Source of the DNA: Celeribacter marinus
Lineage (GTDB): Bacteria > Pseudomonadota > Alphaproteobacteria > Rhodobacterales > Rhodobacteraceae
Reading direction: 5' to 3'
DNA: 64,000 nt
NCBI RefSeq assembly: GCF_001308265.1
Contig: NZ_CP012023.1
Location: 1,254,932 to 1,318,931 of the forward strand
Part shown: positions 1 to 8,473 of the stretch, piece after piece
How positions within the stretch are numbered: the first letter of the stretch is position 1
Layout: every line of letters starts with the position of its first letter
Made by a program: the position numbers and the translations under genes
The notes under the pieces: model-generated
The model's input: the letters and a program-made list of their open reading frames with translations, nothing else
Told to the model about the DNA's origin: nothing
Database searches by the model: none

Positions 1-450
1 ATGCCACTCCAAAAGACCGCGCGCGGTTGATGCCACCTCGGCCTCCCAGGGCGACAAGAGTGTCATAACCGCACGCAGTTCTAAAAAGGCGCAATCAGGC
101 AAGCCGTCCACACGCTGTTGCGATGGATCAAGAAACCCCTCTTGAAGCTCCGCGACCTGTGTCACAGTCCATGTGCGTGTCACATCAACCGCGAAAACGG
201 CGGCTCCGGCATCGTCAATCCCCATGAAAATGGCATCCTGCGCCAAATCTACAACCGTGGGGTGGTCAGTCTCGAGGAACGCCAACCCACCAGAATCATT
301 ACAAAACGGCTTGTGCGACCACAGGGGAAGCACGCGCGCACCGTTTTGTGCCCACAACGAGGCCGCATCGCCGCGCAGATGCGCCGCGCGATCTAGCGTG
401 CCCGCGCCCAATGTGACGGCGTCATCCGTTTGCTGTGTTGTGTTGTTCAC
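1..450 (-). CDS. nudC: NAD(+)/NADH diphosphatase NudC, N-terminal part (cut by window edge)
   Basis: The frame runs off the left edge, so only about the first 150 residues are visible. They read as the NUDIX-like N-terminal domain of NudC, the enzyme that hydrolyses NAD(H) to NMN(H) and AMP and can decap NAD-RNA. Recognisable are the LPLWSHKPF and GGLAFLET strands, FMGIDDAGAAVFAVDV, and LRAVMTLLSPWEAEVAS followed by LLEWH, just before the zinc ribbon expected in this family. The zinc ribbon and the catalytic Nudix box lie outside the window. The start chosen is GTG at 450, because AGGTGT sits seven bases upstream; an in-frame ATG at 465 overlaps that ribosome site. Family assignment is from remembered similarity and fairly secure. 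Confidence 0.78.
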   Translation of the reverse strand, partial: MNNTTQQTDDAVTLGAGTLDRAAHLRGDAASLWAQNGARVLPLWSHKPFCNDSGGLAFLETDHPTVVDLAQDAIFMGIDDAGAAVFAVDVTRTWTVTQVAELQEGFLDPSQQRVDGLPDCAFLELRAVMTLLSPWEAEVASTARGLLEWH

Positions 451-465
451 GGTCGCACACCTCAT

Positions 466-750
466 GGTATCGATTTGGGTTAGACCCTGTCCAAACCGCA
501 CCGCACCCATGCGGTCAAGTCTAACGATTCAATTTGCCCACAATACGCCGTGCAGATTAATAGACCCATCGTGCGGAAATGCACGCTTGGGTTGTTACGT
601 GACGTCAAATGCACCCATGAGATGTTGCAGCGCAGCGTAAGCATGATACATCACGCAAGTCGAAAACAAAAATCCATAAGCTCACAAAACATACCCCATA
701 GCATATATTAGGTATCCAAAAGTGTTGCCCGACACACCTCTAAAACCGTA
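466..750. other. Divergent intergenic region nudC/cpdB with a nested inverted repeat
   Basis: No gene seen. The segment separates divergent nudC and cpdB and must hold both promoters. It contains GTTAGAC (479-485) matched by GTCTAAC (519-525), enclosing a perfect stem ACCGCA-CCCA-TGCGGT (500-515). The right half is visibly AT-richer, with a TATATTAGGTATCC stretch near 704-717 that could supply a -10 region for cpdB. No promoter is called. Confidence 0.4.
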
Positions 751-813
751 GTGTCTGACAAATCACATTTTCAAATCAGAATTTTGGCACGGCGCGTGTC
801 AGCAGGACAAGCA

Positions 814-2736
814 GTGACCCAACCTCATACCTTTTCCACCGACACCCGTGCGGATCATGCGCACCTTCGGATTATGAGTACGACAGATCTGCACATGCAG
901 ATTTTTCCCTATGACTACTGTGGGGATCGCGCCACTGACGCGACCGGTCTCGCGCGGACGGCTGCGCTCATCGCAAAGGGGCGCGCCGAAGCACGCAACA
1001 CACTTTTGGTCGATAATGGCGATTTTCTACAAGGGACGCCCATGGCCGACTTTGTCGCCGCAGATCATGCACAAGGGCGAGACACTCCTCACCCGATGAT
1101 CGCCGCCATGAATGTCCTCGGCTACGATGCTGGCACTTTAGGCAATCACGAATTCAACTTCGGCCTCGATCATCTCAAATGGGCCATCTCGCGCGCAGAT
1201 CATCCCATTGTGTCGGCAAATCTGATTGAGATACCCGATGAGACATCGACGCAAGACACCACAGTGTTTGACCCCTATGTCATTTTGGATCGCGAGATCA
1301 TTGATGGAGCAGGAAAGAGTCATCCGATCAAAGTTGGGTTACTAGGCTTGCTGCCGCCACAAGTGACAATGTGGGATCGCACGCATTTGGCAGGAAAAGC
1401 CAGCACACGCGACATCATGCAGACAGCGCGCAAATTTGTGCCCCAGATGAAACAACACGGGGCCGATATCATCGTCTTGCTCTGTCATACGGGGATCGCG
1501 GGTGAGGATGAATACGAGGGCATGGAAAATGCTGCCATTCCACTGGCGGCCCTTGAGGGGGTCGACGCGTTGATCACCGGCCATTTGCACTTGCTATTTC
1601 CCTCCCCCCAGTTCGCGCAAACTCCTGTTGTAGATAGTGAAAACGGTTTCATCCACGGCAAACCTGCCGTTATGGCGGGCAGTTGCGGATCGCACCTTGG
1701 CCTCATTGATCTCATGCTTGAACGCACTGGCGATACATGGGCCGTCCGCAAAGCAAACGTCGAAGTGCGTCCGATTCTTGAGCGAAACCCGTCAGGCTGC
1801 GCGCGGCCTTTGGTCGAAAGTGTCGAAGCCATCATTGCGGCCGTGGAACATGACCACCTTGGCACACTGGACTTTGCGCGGCGCCCAATCGGCCAGACAG
1901 ATGTGCCTCTCCATTCCTATTTTTCCCTACTTGGGACAGACCGCTCGATGAAATTGATCGCTGACGCACAACGCGATTATGTGGCGGACGCAATCGCACA
2001 TAGCGAACACGCGCACCTGCCCATCTTGTCGGCCGTCTCACCGTCCAAAGCTGGCGGGCGCGCAGGCCCAGAGAACTACACAGCTATGCCTGTTGGAATT
2101 CTGGCGATCAAAAACATCTCAGACCTCTACCCCTTTCGTGACCGCGTGTGTGCCGTTCGCGTCTCAGGCGCGCAACTGCGCGCATGGTTGGAGCGCACTA
2201 GTACGGCCTTTAATCAAATCACCCCAAACACTGCTTCAACGGCCTGCGATCAAACCCTGCGCAACCCCCATGCACCGGCCTACTTTTTCGATGTTATTTT
2301 TGGGATCGACTATCAGATTGATCTGTCGCAACTCGCCCGCTTTGACGGGTCTGGCAATGAGATCAATCCTACCGCAACCCGCGTTCGCAACTTGTCCTAC
2401 AATGGCTCGCCAGTGTCCGACGATATGGAATTTGTGGTGGTCGCAAGTGACTACCGCGCCAACGGCGGCGGACATTTTCCGGGCGCTGATGGCAGCACAG
2501 TGATCTTTGACGGACCTGATTTGATCGGTGACATTTTGGCTCGCCACATCCGCACGTGCGGCGTCCCGACGACACAAACCACACCCAACTGGTCGTTTTG
2601 TCCGATAGGCGGCACACCAGTGATGTTCGAGACATCCCCGAAGGCCAAACACCATCTCGACGAGCTCTCTCATTTAAACGTGACAGGCTTTGCCGTAGGC
2701 GCATCTGGCTTTGGCCAAATTAGATTGCTTTTGTAA
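814..2736 (+). CDS. cpdB: Bifunctional 2',3'-cyclic-nucleotide 2'-phosphodiesterase/3'-nucleotidase (CpdB/UshA superfamily)
   Basis: About 640 residues with the two-domain 5'-nucleotidase fold. The N-terminal metallophosphatase motifs are all present: STTDLH (D25, H27), VDNGDFLQG (~69), LGNHEFNFG (~110) and GHLHLLFP (~256). The C-terminal substrate-binding domain carries ISDLYPFRD, a nucleobase-clamp type region, and the late VVVASDYRANGGGHFP motif. It degrades 2',3'-cyclic nucleotides and nucleoside monophosphates for phosphate and nucleoside salvage. Unlike E. coli CpdB no signal peptide is evident, so a cytoplasmic location is possible. Start: GTG 814 has AGGACA eight bases upstream; the longer GTG start at 751 lacks a ribosome site. 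Single gene, followed by the SRP RNA. Confidence 0.85.
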   Translation: MTQPHTFSTDTRADHAHLRIMSTTDLHMQIFPYDYCGDRATDATGLARTAALIAKGRAEARNTLLVDNGDFLQGTPMADFVAADHAQGRDTPHPMIAAMNVLGYDAGTLGNHEFNFGLDHLKWAISRADHPIVSANLIEIPDETSTQDTTVFDPYVILDREIIDGAGKSHPIKVGLLGLLPPQVTMWDRTHLAGKASTRDIMQTARKFVPQMKQHGADIIVLLCHTGIAGEDEYEGMENAAIPLAALEGVDALITGHLHLLFPSPQFAQTPVVDSENGFIHGKPAVMAGSCGSHLGLIDLMLERTGDTWAVRKANVEVRPILERNPSGCARPLVESVEAIIAAVEHDHLGTLDFARRPIGQTDVPLHSYFSLLGTDRSMKLIADAQRDYVADAIAHSEHAHLPILSAVSPSKAGGRAGPENYTAMPVGILAIKNISDLYPFRDRVCAVRVSGAQLRAWLERTSTAFNQITPNTASTACDQTLRNPHAPAYFFDVIFGIDYQIDLSQLARFDGSGNEINPTATRVRNLSYNGSPVSDDMEFVVVASDYRANGGGHFPGADGSTVIFDGPDLIGDILARHIRTCGVPTTQTTPNWSFCPIGGTPVMFETSPKAKHHLDELSHLNVTGFAVGASGFGQIRLLL

Positions 2737-2770
2737 AAAACAGGCAAAGCACACCTACGCGGCGCCCCTC

Positions 2771-2799
2771 TTGCCATTTCAGAATACTCCCCCTATATC
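2771..2799 (+). promoter_or_regulatory. Sigma-70 type promoter of the SRP RNA gene
   Basis: TTGCCA (2771-2776) and TATATC (2794-2799) are separated by 17 bases. The expected start point falls at about 2806-2807, exactly where the terminal stem of the SRP RNA begins. Confidence 0.7.
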
Positions 2800-2806
2800 C
2801 AAACGC

Positions 2807-2903
2807 GAGAGGTTGGCGCGGGCAAGCTCCTCGCCAACCCGGTCAGATCCGGAAGGAAGCAGCCGTAACGAGTCCCGCTTGGGTCGTTGTCCAGCCTCTC
2901 ACC
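2807..2903 (+). ncRNA. ffs: Signal recognition particle RNA (4.5S-type, small bacterial SRP RNA)
   Basis: RNA component of the SRP, which with Ffh targets nascent inner-membrane proteins to FtsY. The invariant apical region GGTCAGATCC (2841-2850) followed by GGAAGGAAGCAGCC (2851-2864) and GTAACGAGT is unmistakable. The ends pair: GAGAGGTTGG at 2807-2816 against CCAGCCTCTC at 2891-2900, with one G-U pair, so the mature RNA is about 95 nt. It lies between cpdB and rsgA on the same strand and has its own promoter. The exact 3' end is not determined by sequence. Confidence 0.95.
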
Positions 2904-2984
2904 TTTATCTCCCTTAACATCCGCGCCTCTTGCCGTATCCCCCGCGACAGGCAATATAGGCCGCATGTTCATGAGCTCACCCAG

Positions 2985-4028
2985 ATGACACCACACCTGA
3001 AGCGCCTCGGATGGTCACAACACTTCACCGCGCAAATGAGCGTGGACGAGGTCGAAACCTTGACGCCAGTCCGCATTTCCGAAGTGCGCCGCCGCAATAT
3101 CATCGCCCTGACAGGTGAGCTTGAGCGGCTGGAACTGGCGCTAACGGGCGATCTTGTGGCCTCGGATTTCGCGGTGGGTGATTTCGCCCTCACAGATGGT
3201 GAAAAAATTGTCCGCCTACTGGACCGAAAAACCCTAATTTCGCGCAAATCCGCTGGCCTGACCTCGCAGACACAGCTCATCGCCTCCAACATCGACACGT
3301 TGTTTATCACCACCTCATGCAATGATGATTTCAATGAGGCGCGCCTAGAACGCTACCTTGCCATCGCAATCGAGGCCGAGGCCCATCCGGTGATCGTGAT
3401 CACCAAAGCCGACAGGCCCGAATCCGGCAACGTGGATGACTTTATATCGCGCGCCAAAGCAATCTATGCGCCCGCCGATGTCATAGCCCTTAATGCCACG
3501 AATCCGGACGCTTTTGGCGAATTGATGCCGTGGTGCAGCACCGGTCAAACCCTTGCGCTTGTTGGCTCCTCAGGGGTCGGAAAATCGACAATTGCGCGCG
3601 GCCTTACCGGCCTTGACATCGAGATCGGTGATATTCGCGAAGATGACGCAAAGGGCCGCCATACAACCACGGCGCGCTCCATGCACGCAATGCTTGCAGG
3701 GGGATGGCTGATCGACACCCCCGGAATGCGCGAACTGGCCCTCCACGATGCAGCGGAGGGAATCGGTACGCTATTTGAAGACATCACCGATCTGGCAACC
3801 GCCTGTAAATTCTCCGACTGCGCCCATAATACAGAGCCCGGATGCAAAGTGCGTGCGGCCATTGAAAGCGGCGAACTGGACGCTGACCGTGTCGAGCGGT
3901 GGCGCAAACTGATCGACGAGGATGAGCGCAATTCCGAGACGGTGGCCGAAGCCCGTGATCGCGGTCGCAAGTTCTCCAAAATGGCAAAGTCCGTGCTCAA
4001 GGCGAAAAAGGCACGGCGCGGCGAGTGA
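2985..4028 (+). CDS. rsgA: Ribosome small-subunit biogenesis GTPase RsgA
   Basis: A circularly permuted GTPase that acts late in 30S subunit maturation. In 347 residues the motifs appear in permuted order: ITKAD (G4, ~138), then the P-loop GSSGVGKST (~193-201), the switch regions, DTPGMREL (G3, ~244), and the zinc motif C-x5-C-x-H-x5-C (CKFSDCAHNTEPGC, ~273). An OB-fold precedes the GTPase and a basic C-terminal helix (KMAKSVLKAKKARR) ends the protein. It starts about 80 bases after the SRP RNA and lies 60 bases upstream of dnaX. Confidence 0.95.
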   Translation: MTPHLKRLGWSQHFTAQMSVDEVETLTPVRISEVRRRNIIALTGELERLELALTGDLVASDFAVGDFALTDGEKIVRLLDRKTLISRKSAGLTSQTQLIASNIDTLFITTSCNDDFNEARLERYLAIAIEAEAHPVIVITKADRPESGNVDDFISRAKAIYAPADVIALNATNPDAFGELMPWCSTGQTLALVGSSGVGKSTIARGLTGLDIEIGDIREDDAKGRHTTTARSMHAMLAGGWLIDTPGMRELALHDAAEGIGTLFEDITDLATACKFSDCAHNTEPGCKVRAAIESGELDADRVERWRKLIDEDERNSETVAEARDRGRKFSKMAKSVLKAKKARRGE

Positions 4029-4088
4029 ACCCGCTTGCGGGGGGCTGCCTGCACCCTTACCTTGTGGTGCAACGAGGGAGATGAACGC

Positions 4089-5858
4089 ATGAGCGAGACC
4101 AATGAAGGCTACAAGGTTCTGGCACGCAAATATCGTCCGGAAACCTTTGCCGACCTGATCGGTCAAGATGCCATGGTACGCACGCTCAAAAATGCGTTCG
4201 CCGCCGACCGCATCGCCCAAGCTTTCATCATGACCGGCATTCGCGGCACGGGCAAAACCACCACCGCACGGATCATCGCCAAGGGGATGAACTGTATCGG
4301 TCTGGACGGCAACAGTGGCCCTACGACCGAGCCATGTGGACAGTGCGAACACTGCGTCGCGATCACCGAAGGCCGCCACGTGGACGTCATGGAAATGGAT
4401 GCCGCATCGCGCACAGGTGTGGGCGACATTCGCGAAATCATTGACAGTGTGCACTACCGCGCCGCTTCCGCGCGCTACAAAATCTACATCATCGATGAGG
4501 TGCACATGCTCTCGACGAGTGCGTTCAACGCACTCCTCAAAACCCTCGAAGAGCCACCGGCACACGTCAAATTCATCTTTGCCACCACCGAAATTCGCAA
4601 GGTGCCCGTCACAGTTCTGTCACGCTGTCAGCGGTTTGACCTGCGGCGCATCGAACCCGAAGTGATGATGGCCCACCTTTCGTCTATCGCCGACAAAGAA
4701 GGCTCTGACGTGGCGCAGGACGCCTTTGCCCTCATCACCCGCGCCGCCGAAGGGTCCGTGCGCGATGCGCTATCGCTTCTGGACCAAGCGATTTCGCACG
4801 GCGCAGGCGAGACCACCGTGGATCAGGTTCGTGCCATGTTAGGCCTTGCCGACCGTGGCCGCGTGTTGGACCTGTTCGACATGATCATGGCGGGCGACGC
4901 GGCAAGCGCGCTCGAAGAGATCGGCGGGCAATACGCCGATGGTGCCGATCCACTGGCGGTGCTGCGCGATCTGGCCGACATCACCCATTGGGTGTCCGTG
5001 ATCAAAATCACACCAAACGCCGCAGACGACCCGACAATTTCGCCAGATGAACGCTCCCGTGGCCTAACATTGTCCGAAAAGCTGCCGATGCGTGTGCTAT
5101 CGCGCATGTGGCAAATGCTGCTCAAAGCCCTCGAAGAGGTGGCCGCCGCCCCCAACGCCATGATGGCCGCAGAAATGGCGATCATTCGCCTGACCCATGT
5201 GGCCGACCTGCCTATGCCTGAAGATTTGGTGCGCAAACTCAATGAGCAAAACCCGCCACCGCGTCCGCCCGTTGGCCCCTCTGGCGGCGCGCCCTCTGGC
5301 GGTAACAGCTCCAGATCCGTCAGCACCCAAGGGACACCTGCAGGGGGCGGTGGAGGGATAGCACATGCCCCGACAATGATGGCACAGGCCGCCCCCGCAC
5401 AAGCGCCGGATGTGGGGCTCGCCAAATATGCACGGTTTGAGGATGTTGTGGAGCTGATTGGCTATCACCGCGATATGAAACTCAAAATAGACGTGGAAAA
5501 CCATGTCCGGCTCGCAAGCTACAAACCCGGACGTATCGAATTTGAACCTGTGGGCGATGCCCCCGCTGATCTCGCCGCCCGTCTATCAAGCCGTTTGCAA
5601 GCCTTCACAGGACACCGTTGGGGCGTGTCCATCGCGGCCGCACCCGAAGACGCCAAGACGCTTCGTGATGTGATGGACGCCGACCGTCTCGCCCTTGAAG
5701 CTGCCGCAAAAAGTCATCCGATGGTCGCGAAGGTGTTCGAACTTTTCCCCCATGCGAAAATCGCGGAAATCCGCACGCCCGAAAAGATTGCGGCGCAAGC
5801 GGCCTCAGAAGCACTTGAAGAAGTCGAAGACGAATGGGATCCCTTCGAAGAGGACTGA
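4089..5858 (+). CDS. dnaX: DNA polymerase III subunits gamma/tau
   Basis: Clamp-loader ATPase of the replicative polymerase, 590 residues. AAA+ features: Walker A GIRGTGKTT (~49-57), a four-cysteine zinc module (NC at ~66 and CGQCEHC at ~83), Walker B DEVHML (~136), sensor 1 ATTE and the arginine-finger SRC motif (~178). A Pro/Gly-rich linker (~388-445) leads to a tau C-terminal region ending in an acidic tail (EEVEDEWDPFEED). Start at 4089 is set by GAGGGAG nine bases upstream and by homologous MSE...YKVLARKYRP ends; a longer in-frame ATG at 4035 lacks support. I did not find an obvious A-rich slippery site for a gamma product. First gene of dnaX-ybaB-recR. Confidence 0.96.
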   Translation: MSETNEGYKVLARKYRPETFADLIGQDAMVRTLKNAFAADRIAQAFIMTGIRGTGKTTTARIIAKGMNCIGLDGNSGPTTEPCGQCEHCVAITEGRHVDVMEMDAASRTGVGDIREIIDSVHYRAASARYKIYIIDEVHMLSTSAFNALLKTLEEPPAHVKFIFATTEIRKVPVTVLSRCQRFDLRRIEPEVMMAHLSSIADKEGSDVAQDAFALITRAAEGSVRDALSLLDQAISHGAGETTVDQVRAMLGLADRGRVLDLFDMIMAGDAASALEEIGGQYADGADPLAVLRDLADITHWVSVIKITPNAADDPTISPDERSRGLTLSEKLPMRVLSRMWQMLLKALEEVAAAPNAMMAAEMAIIRLTHVADLPMPEDLVRKLNEQNPPPRPPVGPSGGAPSGGNSSRSVSTQGTPAGGGGGIAHAPTMMAQAAPAQAPDVGLAKYARFEDVVELIGYHRDMKLKIDVENHVRLASYKPGRIEFEPVGDAPADLAARLSSRLQAFTGHRWGVSIAAAPEDAKTLRDVMDADRLALEAAAKSHPMVAKVFELFPHAKIAEIRTPEKIAAQAASEALEEVEDEWDPFEED

Positions 5859-5892
5859 TCCCCTCGCACCCTAAAATCAGGAGACACAGACG

Positions 5893-6237
5893 ATGTTCAA
5901 AGGACTTGGCAATCTCGGCGATATGGCCGGCATGATGAAAAAAGCCAAAGAAATGCAACAGCAAATGGCTGACTTGCAAGAGAAGATGGATGCCATGACG
6001 GTGGTTGGTGAAAGTGGTGCGGGTCTTGTCAAAGCGACCTCAACCGTCAAAGGACAGTTGACTGCGCTTGAAATCGATCCGTCGATCTTTAACCCCGACG
6101 AAAAGGAAGTGGTCGAAGATTTGATCCTAGCGGCAATCAAAGATGCGCAGGCCAAAGCGGCGGATCGCGCCCAATCTGAAATGGCACAGATCACCGATGG
6201 CCTTGGCCTGCCCGCCGATTTCAAAATGCCGTTCTGA
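5893..6237 (+). CDS. ybaB: YbaB/EbfC family nucleoid-associated protein
   Basis: Small dimeric DNA-binding protein, 114 residues, nearly always found between dnaX and recR. The N-terminus carries the long helix [19 protein letters not shown] typical of the family (coiled dimer), and the middle the [15 protein letters not shown] sheet. It binds DNA as a tweezer-like dimer and affects nucleoid structure. Ribosome site CAGGAGA lies ten bases ahead of the ATG. The stop overlaps the ribosome site of recR, suggesting tight coupling. Confidence 0.94.
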   Translation: MFKGLGNLGDMAGMMKKAKEMQQQMADLQEKMDAMTVVGESGAGLVKATSTVKGQLTALEIDPSIFNPDEKEVVEDLILAAIKDAQAKAADRAQSEMAQITDGLGLPADFKMPF

Positions 6238-6247
6238 GGACGCACAG

Positions 6248-6844
6248 GTGGGGGATGCAACGCGCGAAATCGAGGCTCTGATTGATCTCATGGCGCGGCT
6301 TCCAGGTCTTGGGCCGCGCTCGGCACGCCGCGCGGTTCTACACCTGATCAAAAAGCGCACGCGCCTGATGGCCCCCCTCGCCACGGCAATGCAAACCGTG
6401 GCGGACAACGCTCGCGAATGCGTGCAGTGCGGCAATATTTGCACATCCGATCTATGTGACATCTGCACCTCTGGTAAACGTGCAAACGGCGAGATTTGCG
6501 TAGTCGAAGATGTGGCAGACCTGTGGGCGATGGAGCGTGCGAGCGTGTTTGGCGGACGCTATCATGTGCTCGGCGGTACACTGTCTGCGCTCGATGCAAT
6601 CGGCCCCGAGGATCTGCGTATCCCTGCCTTGGTCCGCCGCGTGGGTGACGAGCAAATCACCGAGGTGATCCTCGCGCTCAATGCAACTGTCGACGGCCAA
6701 ACCACGGCGCACTATATCGCGGACGAATTGTCAGGACGCTGTGCTGTGACATCTTTGGCCCAAGGCGTACCTATTGGTGGCGAGCTTGATTACCTCGATG
6801 ACGGAACGATCACCGCCGCTTTGCGTGCGCGAAAGGGCGTCTGA
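6248..6844 (+). CDS. recR: Recombination mediator protein RecR
   Basis: RecFOR-pathway protein that helps load RecA on SSB-coated gaps. 198 residues: helix-hairpin-helix [14 protein letters not shown] type motif at ~15-28, a C4 zinc finger [16 protein letters not shown] (~58-73), and a Toprim domain ([14 protein letters not shown]...YHVLGG, ~83-110). Start is GTG 6248, with GAGGA seven bases upstream (overlapping the ybaB stop); an upstream in-frame ATG at 6143 would lie within ybaB and is not used. Confidence 0.95.
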   Translation: MGDATREIEALIDLMARLPGLGPRSARRAVLHLIKKRTRLMAPLATAMQTVADNARECVQCGNICTSDLCDICTSGKRANGEICVVEDVADLWAMERASVFGGRYHVLGGTLSALDAIGPEDLRIPALVRRVGDEQITEVILALNATVDGQTTAHYIADELSGRCAVTSLAQGVPIGGELDYLDDGTITAALRARKGV

Positions 6845-6890
6845 ACGCACCGTTCTAGACCTGATACAAACATCGTCCAAATATGCAAAA

Positions 6891-6911
6891 GGCCCGCCAT
6901 ATTGGCGGGCC
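6891..6911 (-). terminator. Bidirectional hairpin terminator between recR and trcR
   Basis: GGCCCGCC-ATATT-GGCGGGCC, 8-bp perfect stem. On the minus strand it is followed by TTTTGC, so it should end trcR; on the plus strand CTTCTC follows, a weaker exit for recR. A near-identical copy lies at 28249. Confidence 0.75.
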
Positions 6912-6935
6912 TTCTCAATACGTTAACGCGCAATA

Positions 6936-7679
6936 TTATGCGTCATCATCTTCGTTGTCATCCGCATCGGGAAGGTTAAAGAAGCTATCTTTGTCCGGCA
7001 GTGGCGCCTCTTTCTCATCGTCATCATTTGACAGGGAGAACGCTTCGAGACCGGAAATAGCCGTTGGCATTTTCGAATCTGTGCCCATGCCCAAAGACTG
7101 TTCCGTAGACAACAACTTGCGGCGCTCGTCGTCGGTCATCCCGGCGCCATCGGCGGCGCGTTTGGCGGCGGCTTTTTGCACAGCGGCGTCAAGCTCGGTT
7201 TGCTTACACAGGCCCAGTGCAACAGGATCAATCGGCTGCATGTTCGCGATGTTCCAATGGGTGCGCTCACGGATCGCAAGGATCGTAGGCTTGGTCGTGC
7301 CGACAAGTTTGGCGATCTGGGCATCTGCCAGTTCGGGGTGGAATTTAACAAGCCACAAGATCGAATTGGGACGGTCTTGGCGTTTGGACAACGGCGTGTA
7401 GCGTGGACCACGGCGTTTTTCCTCGCCAGAGGCCGCTGGGTTGAACTTCAACTTCAGCTTTTGAATGGGGTTCTCTTCTGCGCCTTTGATTTCATCCGAG
7501 GTCAACTGGTTGTTGGCGATCGGGTCGAAGCCTTTCACACCAGATGCCACATCACCGTCCGCAATGCCCTGAACTTCCAACTCGTGAAGACCGCAAAAAT
7601 CAGCAATCTGTTTGAAGCTCAGCGTCGTATTATCGACGAGCCAAACGGCGGTGGCTTTTGCCATAATCGGTTTTGCCAT
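6936..7679 (-). CDS. trcR: DUF1013 family cell-cycle transcriptional regulator TrcR
   Basis: 247-residue protein of the alphaproteobacteria-specific DUF1013 family, named TrcR in current annotation and linked to cell-cycle transcription. The N-terminus MAKPIMAKATAVWLVDNT is the family signature. A helix-turn-helix-like segment follows (SFKQIADFCGLHELEVQGIADG), a second appears at DAQIAKLVGTTKPTILAIRE, and the C-terminus is acidic (DADDNEDDDA). Start at 7679 is fixed by AAGGAGAG eight bases upstream. Single gene between two terminators and a divergent RNase T2 gene. Role stated from family naming only. Confidence 0.8.
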   Translation of the reverse strand: MAKPIMAKATAVWLVDNTTLSFKQIADFCGLHELEVQGIADGDVASGVKGFDPIANNQLTSDEIKGAEENPIQKLKLKFNPAASGEEKRRGPRYTPLSKRQDRPNSILWLVKFHPELADAQIAKLVGTTKPTILAIRERTHWNIANMQPIDPVALGLCKQTELDAAVQKAAAKRAADGAGMTDDERRKLLSTEQSLGMGTDSKMPTAISGLEAFSLSNDDDEKEAPLPDKDSFFNLPDADDNEDDDA

Positions 7680-7818
7680 GGGAAACTCTCCTTGCGATGC
7701 CATAATTCTAAACACAACTTCTGCGTCGCCTGAAAGGGCTTTCCCGATTTGGGACCGTATCCGTTGTGGGGGAACTTAAGCGCTGTATAGTGTGGATATT
7801 GCGTAAGGGAAAGAGAAA

Positions 7819-8460
7819 ATGAGTAAACGATTGGTAAGGGCCGTGACAGTGGCCATAGCTGCTTTGACGACACCCGCTTGGGCGGATGGTGAGCCTGCTG
7901 GAGATTTCGACTATTATGTGTTGTCATTGTCGTGGTCACCTACATGGTGTGCCCTAGAGGGAGATGCCCGCAACTCTGCGCAATGTGACCGCGAATTGGG
8001 GTGGGTGCTTCATGGGCTTTGGCCACAATATGAAAGCGGGTGGCCGTCCTACTGCCATAGTCCGGTGCGCGACCCGTCACGCCGTCAGACCGAAGCAATG
8101 GAAGACATCATGGGGACAGATGGCGCCGCATGGTATCAGTGGAAAAAACACGGACGGTGTTCCGGCCTTGAGGCGCAAGAGTTTCTTGATTTGTCGCGTG
8201 CCGCCTATGACAAAATCAAACGCCCCTCTGCGTTCATGAAACTGCCCCGCGACATCAAGGTCCCCGCCTCTGTGATCGAAGACGCATTTATGAACGTGAA
8301 CGATGGGTTGGACGCCAACGAGATCACCGTGACGTGTCGCGATTACCGCATCCAAGAGGTCCGCATATGTCTGACGCCTGATCTGGAGCCGCGCAAATGT
8401 GGGGCCGATACAATCCGCGATTGCACCCTAACGGACGCGCTATTAGCCGATATCGAATAA
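7819..8460 (+). CDS. Secreted ribonuclease T2 family protein
   Basis: 213 residues. The N-terminus (KRLVRAVTVAIAALTTPAWA) is a signal peptide cut after about residue 22, so the enzyme should act in the periplasm or outside. Both active-site segments of RNase T2 are visible: CAS I LHGLWPQY (His ~64) and CAS II WYQWKKHGRC (Glu replaced by Gln-Trp-Lys-Lys spacing, His ~111), plus paired cysteines. It would cleave single-stranded RNA through 2',3'-cyclic intermediates, substrates that the CpdB-type enzyme at 814 could process, though no link is shown. Starts with AGGGAAAGAGAAA upstream of the ATG. Confidence 0.88.
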   Translation: MSKRLVRAVTVAIAALTTPAWADGEPAGDFDYYVLSLSWSPTWCALEGDARNSAQCDRELGWVLHGLWPQYESGWPSYCHSPVRDPSRRQTEAMEDIMGTDGAAWYQWKKHGRCSGLEAQEFLDLSRAAYDKIKRPSAFMKLPRDIKVPASVIEDAFMNVNDGLDANEITVTCRDYRIQEVRICLTPDLEPRKCGADTIRDCTLTDALLADIE

Positions 8461-8473
8461 CGGCGAACAGGCG

